A stretch of 9,177 nucleotides of DNA from Chloroflexota bacterium (GTDB taxonomy: Bacteria; Chloroflexota; UBA6077; CF-72). Position 1 is the first letter of the stretch, and each line of letters opens with the position of its first letter. This document shows positions 6,011 through 9,177 of the stretch, one piece after another. The stretch spans positions 1-9,177 of the forward strand of contig JAFAPL010000876.1 in NCBI GenBank assembly GCA_019247135.1. The letters run 5' to 3'. The notes beneath the pieces were generated by a model. The model worked only from the letters and a program-made list of their open reading frames with translations, searched no databases and was not told the DNA's origin. The position numbers and the translations under genes are program-made.

Positions 6011-9000
6011 ATGACAGGCCGATTGACGCGTGTAGCTGGTCTCGCTCCTTCAAGGAAACGTCTCGAGGAACGGTGGTCGCCGTCGCGTGTGCTCCGCTTC
6101 TTATGTGGGCTGGTGCTGGCGACCACGCCGCTGATGGCGACGGCGGGCGACTGGCCCACGTCGCTCCACGACCCGCAGCGCACCAGTGCAAGCTCCGATG
6201 AGACGACCCTGTCGACGAGTAATGCGGCGCAACTGACGAAGCTCTGGTCGTTCCAGACAGGCGGTACGGTCGCGTCATCTCCGTCAATCATTGGTTCGAC
6301 CGTATACGTTGGATCCTGGGACGGATACGAGTATGCGCTGGACGCGGCAACAGGGACCCAGAAGTGGCGCACGTTCCTGGGGACCACTACCGCTGACCCG
6401 ATCTGCTTCCCGCCCGGCGCAGGAGTGTCGTCCGCCGCGGCTATCCAGAACGGAGTCGTGTATCTCGGTGGGGGTGATGCGTACTGGTACGCCCTCGACG
6501 CGAACACCGGCGCTGTTCTTTGGCGCGTGTTCACGGGCGACAACAGTGCTGCCAGCGGCCATTACAACTGGTCGAGCCCTCTGATTTACAACGGCTACGC
6601 GTATATCGGAGTGGCGAGTCTTGGCGATTGCCCACTTGTTCAGGGGCAACTACTGCAGGTTGACCTGACCACGCACCAGGTCGTGAACACATTCAACTCC
6701 GTCCCGACCGGCCAGGTAGGCGGCGGGATCTGGACCTCTCCGAGCATTGACACCGCGACGAACACAATCTTCGTGACCACCGGCACTATCAACGACCCGA
6801 GCCAGATCTATCCGCAGGCGATGATCGCGCTCGATGCGGCCACGCTGGCCGTCAAAAGTGCATGGCAACTCCCGCAAGCGCAAGCCGGGTTCGACGCCGA
6901 CTGGGGAACGTCTGCCACGCAGTTCAGCGACGCGTCAGGCAACCCCCTGGTCGCGGCGACCAACAAGAACGGCTACACCTACGCATTTAACCGCAGCAAC
7001 ATCGGTGCTGGGCCAGTCTGGCGCCAAACAATCGCCTATGGCGGTGGGGATGCAAGCAGCGGCGATGGAAGCGTGTCCTCAGCCGCGTTCGGGAACAACA
7101 GACTCTATGTCGCGGGTGGCAACACCACAATTGGCGGCCTCGGATATCCGGGCGGTGTTCGTGCCCTCGACCCGGCGACGGGGAACTTCCTCTGGGAGCA
7201 CGGCCTCCCACACTGGGTGATCCCTGCCGTCGCATATGCGGACGGACTGCTCTTCGTTGGTGCGGGATCGACACTCGACGTGCTCGATGCTACCTCGGGT
7301 ACCAGCCTCTACACGTACACGACGGGTGGAACCATCTACGGCGCCCCAAGCATCTCCAACGGGCGCGTGTTCTTCGGCTCTACCGACAACAGCGTGTATG
7401 CCTTCGGGCTCCCCAGTAACCCGCCGCCGACACCGGTTCCGGATCCAAATTGTCCAGCTGGATGGACATGCACGGATATTGGGAGTCCGGCGCCCGCCGG
7501 ATCTGAGACCGTCGCGAGTGGCACCTGGAATGTGACAGTCGGGGGTAGCGGAATCGGCGGTAGCTCAGACCAGTTCCGCTTCGTCCGACAGTCCGTCAAC
7601 GGCGACTCGCAAATCAGCACGCGCCTGGTCTCCCAACAGGGCACCCCCGCGACGGGCCAGGCGGGCGTCATGGTTCGTCAGAGCGACGATCCCGGTGCCC
7701 CGTACTATGCTGCCCTGCTAACCCCGCAGCACCAGTTGTCCGTGCAGTATCGCTCGCAATTTGGTGGACCGACGACCGTTGTCGCGCAGGTCACCGCAAG
7801 CGCGCCGCCACTGTATGTAGAAATCCAGCGACGAGGCGATCAGTTCCAGGCGGCCACCTCCAGCGACGGCACGAACTACACTCTCGTGCCCGGCACCACC
7901 GTGACGCTTCTTGTTCCAGCTTCGGTGACGGCTGGAGTGGCGGTCAGTTCCGCTGCCAGCGGAACCGCTACAGCGGCCTCGTTTAGCAATATTGTAACCG
8001 GCCAGCCAGGCACGACGCCGCAGCCTCCAGCCACCGCCTGCCCGACAGGCTGGAGCTGCGCGGATATCGGCAACCCCGCGCTTACGGGCGGACAATCCCT
8101 GAGCAGCGGGACATGGAACGTGCAGGGTGCGGGTGCCGACATCGGTGGATATACAGACCAGTTTCATTTCGTGTGGCAGTCCCTCCCCGCGGACGGCACG
8201 TTCAGTGCGCGCGTCGCCACGCAGACCAATACGAATCCGGCTGCCAAGGCTGGGGTAATGCTCCGCCAGAGCACGGATCCAGGCTCGCAATTCTACGCTG
8301 TGCTGGTCACTCCCAGCGATGGCATCACCATCGAATACCGAGCGAACGAAGGCATCCGCAGCACAACCATCACGAGCATTGCTGGCGCAGCCCCAGCCTA
8401 CGTGGAAGTAGCACGCTCCGGAAACACATACAGTGCATACACGTCCAGCGACGGCAGTACATGGACCTTCGTCACCGGGACGAGCGTCTCGCTGAATACC
8501 GGTGGGTCCGTACTCGCCGGGATGGCTGACAGTTCGCACGCTACCTCCGCGCTCAGCACTGCCACCTTCGATACGGTCGTCCTGAGTACGACGGCTCCGC
8601 CGCCACCTGGCAACTGTCCGCAGGCTTGGAGCTGTGCTGATATCGGCAATCCAACACCGGCTGGCACCCAGTCACTCAACGGCAACACCTTTACGCTTCA
8701 GGGTGGTGGCGATGACATCTGGTCGACGGCCGACCAGTTCCATTTCGTATGGCAGTCGCTGGCGGCCGATGGCAGCGTGAGCGCGCGCGTCGCATCGCAG
8801 AGCAATACAGACGTGTGGGCGAAGGCCGGCGTCATGTTGCGGCAGACGAGCGATTCCGGCTCACCGTATTACGCGGTGTACGTGACGCCGAGCAATGGCA
8901 TCAACGTCCAGTACCGTGCGAGCGCTGGCGGCACCGCCGCGAGCGCGGGCAGCGCCGTGGCTGGGACCGCGCCGGCGTATCTGCAGGTGGCCCGTTCGGG

Positions 9001-9177
9001 CTCGACGTTCACCGCTTACACCTCAAGCGACGGCGCCACGTGGACCCCAATCGCAGGCTCCAGCGTGTCGATTTCGATGAGTGGCGCGGTGCTGGCCGGT
9101 CTGGCTGTCACCTCGCACAACCCCGTCGACTTGAGCACGGTGACGTTTGACACGGTGGCGATTGGTGCCAGCCTGCC
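6011..9177 (+). CDS. Secreted PQQ-type beta-propeller protein with three tandem concanavalin-A-like modules, cut by the right edge
   Basis: One frame stays open from the ATG at 6011 to the window end (1055 complete codons, no stop). Residues 27-45 form a Sec-type hydrophobic segment ending in ATA before GDWP, so the mature start is near Gly46. DWPTSLHDPQRTSAS (47-61) is a typical opening for this group. Residues 76-467 contain eight PQQ-like blades, for example SSPSIIGSTVYVGSWDG with YALDAATGTQKWR, then YALDANTGAVLWR, RALDPATGNFLWE, and a last blade ending in VYAFGLP. After a Pro-rich linker, three modules of about 192-196 residues start at Cys481, Cys677 and Cys869. The protein is probably a secreted or surface scaffold or glycan-binding protein; nothing shows that PQQ is bound or that an enzyme is present. 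Only 4 bases separate it from the DPM1-like gene, with a weak ribosome site (AAGACGG). The true C-terminus, possibly with more modules or a surface anchor, is not visible. Confidence 0.9.
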   Translation, partial: MTGRLTRVAGLAPSRKRLEERWSPSRVLRFLCGLVLATTPLMATAGDWPTSLHDPQRTSASSDETTLSTSNAAQLTKLWSFQTGGTVASSPSIIGSTVYVGSWDGYEYALDAATGTQKWRTFLGTTTADPICFPPGAGVSSAAAIQNGVVYLGGGDAYWYALDANTGAVLWRVFTGDNSAASGHYNWSSPLIYNGYAYIGVASLGDCPLVQGQLLQVDLTTHQVVNTFNSVPTGQVGGGIWTSPSIDTATNTIFVTTGTINDPSQIYPQAMIALDAATLAVKSAWQLPQAQAGFDADWGTSATQFSDASGNPLVAATNKNGYTYAFNRSNIGAGPVWRQTIAYGGGDASSGDGSVSSAAFGNNRLYVAGGNTTIGGLGYPGGVRALDPATGNFLWEHGLPHWVIPAVAYADGLLFVGAGSTLDVLDATSGTSLYTYTTGGTIYGAPSISNGRVFFGSTDNSVYAFGLPSNPPPTPVPDPNCPAGWTCTDIGSPAPAGSETVASGTWNVTVGGSGIGGSSDQFRFVRQSVNGDSQISTRLVSQQGTPATGQAGVMVRQSDDPGAPYYAALLTPQHQLSVQYRSQFGGPTTVVAQVTASAPPLYVEIQRRGDQFQAATSSDGTNYTLVPGTTVTLLVPASVTAGVAVSSAASGTATAASFSNIVTGQPGTTPQPPATACPTGWSCADIGNPALTGGQSLSSGTWNVQGAGADIGGYTDQFHFVWQSLPADGTFSARVATQTNTNPAAKAGVMLRQSTDPGSQFYAVLVTPSDGITIEYRANEGIRSTTITSIAGAAPAYVEVARSGNTYSAYTSSDGSTWTFVTGTSVSLNTGGSVLAGMADSSHATSALSTATFDTVVLSTTAPPPPGNCPQAWSCADIGNPTPAGTQSLNGNTFTLQGGGDDIWSTADQFHFVWQSLAADGSVSARVASQSNTDVWAKAGVMLRQTSDSGSPYYAVYVTPSNGINVQYRASAGGTAASAGSAVAGTAPAYLQVARSGSTFTAYTSSDGATWTPIAGSSVSISMSGAVLAGLAVTSHNPVDLSTVTFDTVAIGASL
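6236..7411 (+). other. Eight-bladed PQQ-type beta-propeller domain
   Basis: Residues 76-467 of the secreted protein. Eight blade-like units can be counted, each with a pattern of small residues, Ser-Pro, a hydrophobic strand (VYVG, VYLGG, AYIGV, IFVTTG, LYVAGG, LFVGAG, VFFGS) and, in most, a D-x-x-T-G turn followed by an aromatic. Blades 3 to 5 are longer, with insertions. The only two Cys residues of the domain (132 and 207) lie in loops of neighbouring blades and could pair after export. Confidence 0.8.
7448..8035 (+). repeat. Concanavalin-A-like module 1 of 3 (most divergent)
   Basis: Starts with NCPAGWTCTDIG (Cys481 and Cys487, C-x5-C). It keeps the module skeleton: GTWNV, then DQFRFVRQS (Asp520), QAGVMVRQSDDPGAPYYAAL, VQYRS and SSDGTNY. 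Compared with modules 2 and 3 it has lost the FHFVWQSL core, the AKAGVMLRQ form and the AYTSSDG form. The family looks like the DUF1349/regulation-of-enolase-type jelly roll common in secreted bacterial proteins. Confidence 0.75.
8036..8611 (+). repeat. Concanavalin-A-like module 2 of 3
   Basis: Starts with ACPTGWSCADIGNP (Cys677 and Cys683). It contains DQFHFVWQSL (Asp716), SARVATQTN, AKAGVMLRQSTDPGS, IEYRANEG, VARSGNTYSAYTSSDGSTW and ATFDTVVL. A Pro-rich spacer (TTAPPPPG) leads into module 3. It is closely similar to module 3 in protein, with many silent base differences, which points to an old duplication kept by selection. Confidence 0.8.
8612..9177 (+). repeat. Concanavalin-A-like module 3 of 3, essentially complete at the right edge
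   Basis: Starts with NCPQAWSCADIGNP (Cys869 and Cys875). It contains DDIWSTADQFHFVWQSL (Asp908), SARVASQSNTDVWAKAGVML, VQYRASAGG, VARSGSTFTAYTSSDGATW and TFDTVAIG. It is the closest of the three to the family consensus I know. The distance from the first Cys to the DQF Asp is 117 bases in all three modules. The final strand is reached just before the window ends, so further modules may follow. Confidence 0.8.

Noticed and set aside
5725..6543. A 272-codon open frame on the - strand across the DPM1-like and propeller genes.
   Set aside because: It spans two clear genes on the other strand and has no recognisable motif or start signal.
7718..8539. A 273-codon open frame on the - strand.
   Set aside because: It is antisense to the conserved concanavalin-A-like modules and reads as a GC-rich shadow with odd Arg/Cys/Gly composition.
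1..9177. CRISPR array, insertion sequence or phage genes.
   Set aside because: No regularly spaced short repeats, transposase motifs, terminal inverted repeats or phage-type genes are visible.

Overview
The window is GC-rich bacterial DNA with all convincing genes on the + strand, closely packed, and translated from ATG starts. It suggests a free-living environmental bacterium with a large accessory genome. The combination of an MshEN-type domain fused to a family 2 glycan synthase, a GT-C membrane glycosyltransferase, a DPM1-like synthase and a secreted PQQ-propeller protein with tandem concanavalin-A-like modules recalls Chloroflexota genomes. That taxonomic guess is inference from protein flavour only; there is no rRNA or marker gene here.

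Layout: (1) 3-284 is the C-terminal end of an unrecognised protein cut by the left edge. (2) 285-738 is a 454-base gap with no convincing gene. It holds small inverted repeats, including two mutually exclusive hairpins at 594-623, and ends in a strong ribosome binding site. (3) 739-2604 encodes a processive-type family 2 glycosyltransferase with an N-terminal MshEN/GspE-N domain. (4) 2606-5155 encodes a multi-pass GT-C-type glycosyltransferase with a Thr/Ala linker and a C-terminal jelly-roll-like domain. (5) 5221-6006 encodes a DPM1-like polyprenyl-phosphate sugar synthase. (6) 6011 to the right edge is one uninterrupted reading frame of at least 1055 codons. It has a signal peptide, an eight-bladed PQQ-type beta-propeller and three tandem concanavalin-A-like modules, and it has no stop inside the window.

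The four genes from 739 onward are spaced by 1, 65 and 4 bases and look like one operon. A coherent reading is a surface-glycan locus. The DPM1-like enzyme would charge a polyprenyl phosphate with a sugar on the cytoplasmic face, and the GT-C enzyme would transfer that sugar outside the membrane. The family 2 synthase would make and extrude a polymer, possibly under cyclic-di-GMP control through its N-terminal domain. The large secreted protein could bind or organise the glycan, or itself be glycosylated. Each enzyme class is readable from the sequence; the joint pathway is inference. The most unusual points are the two fusions (MshEN with GT2, GT-C with a jelly-roll domain) and their linkage to the repeat protein.
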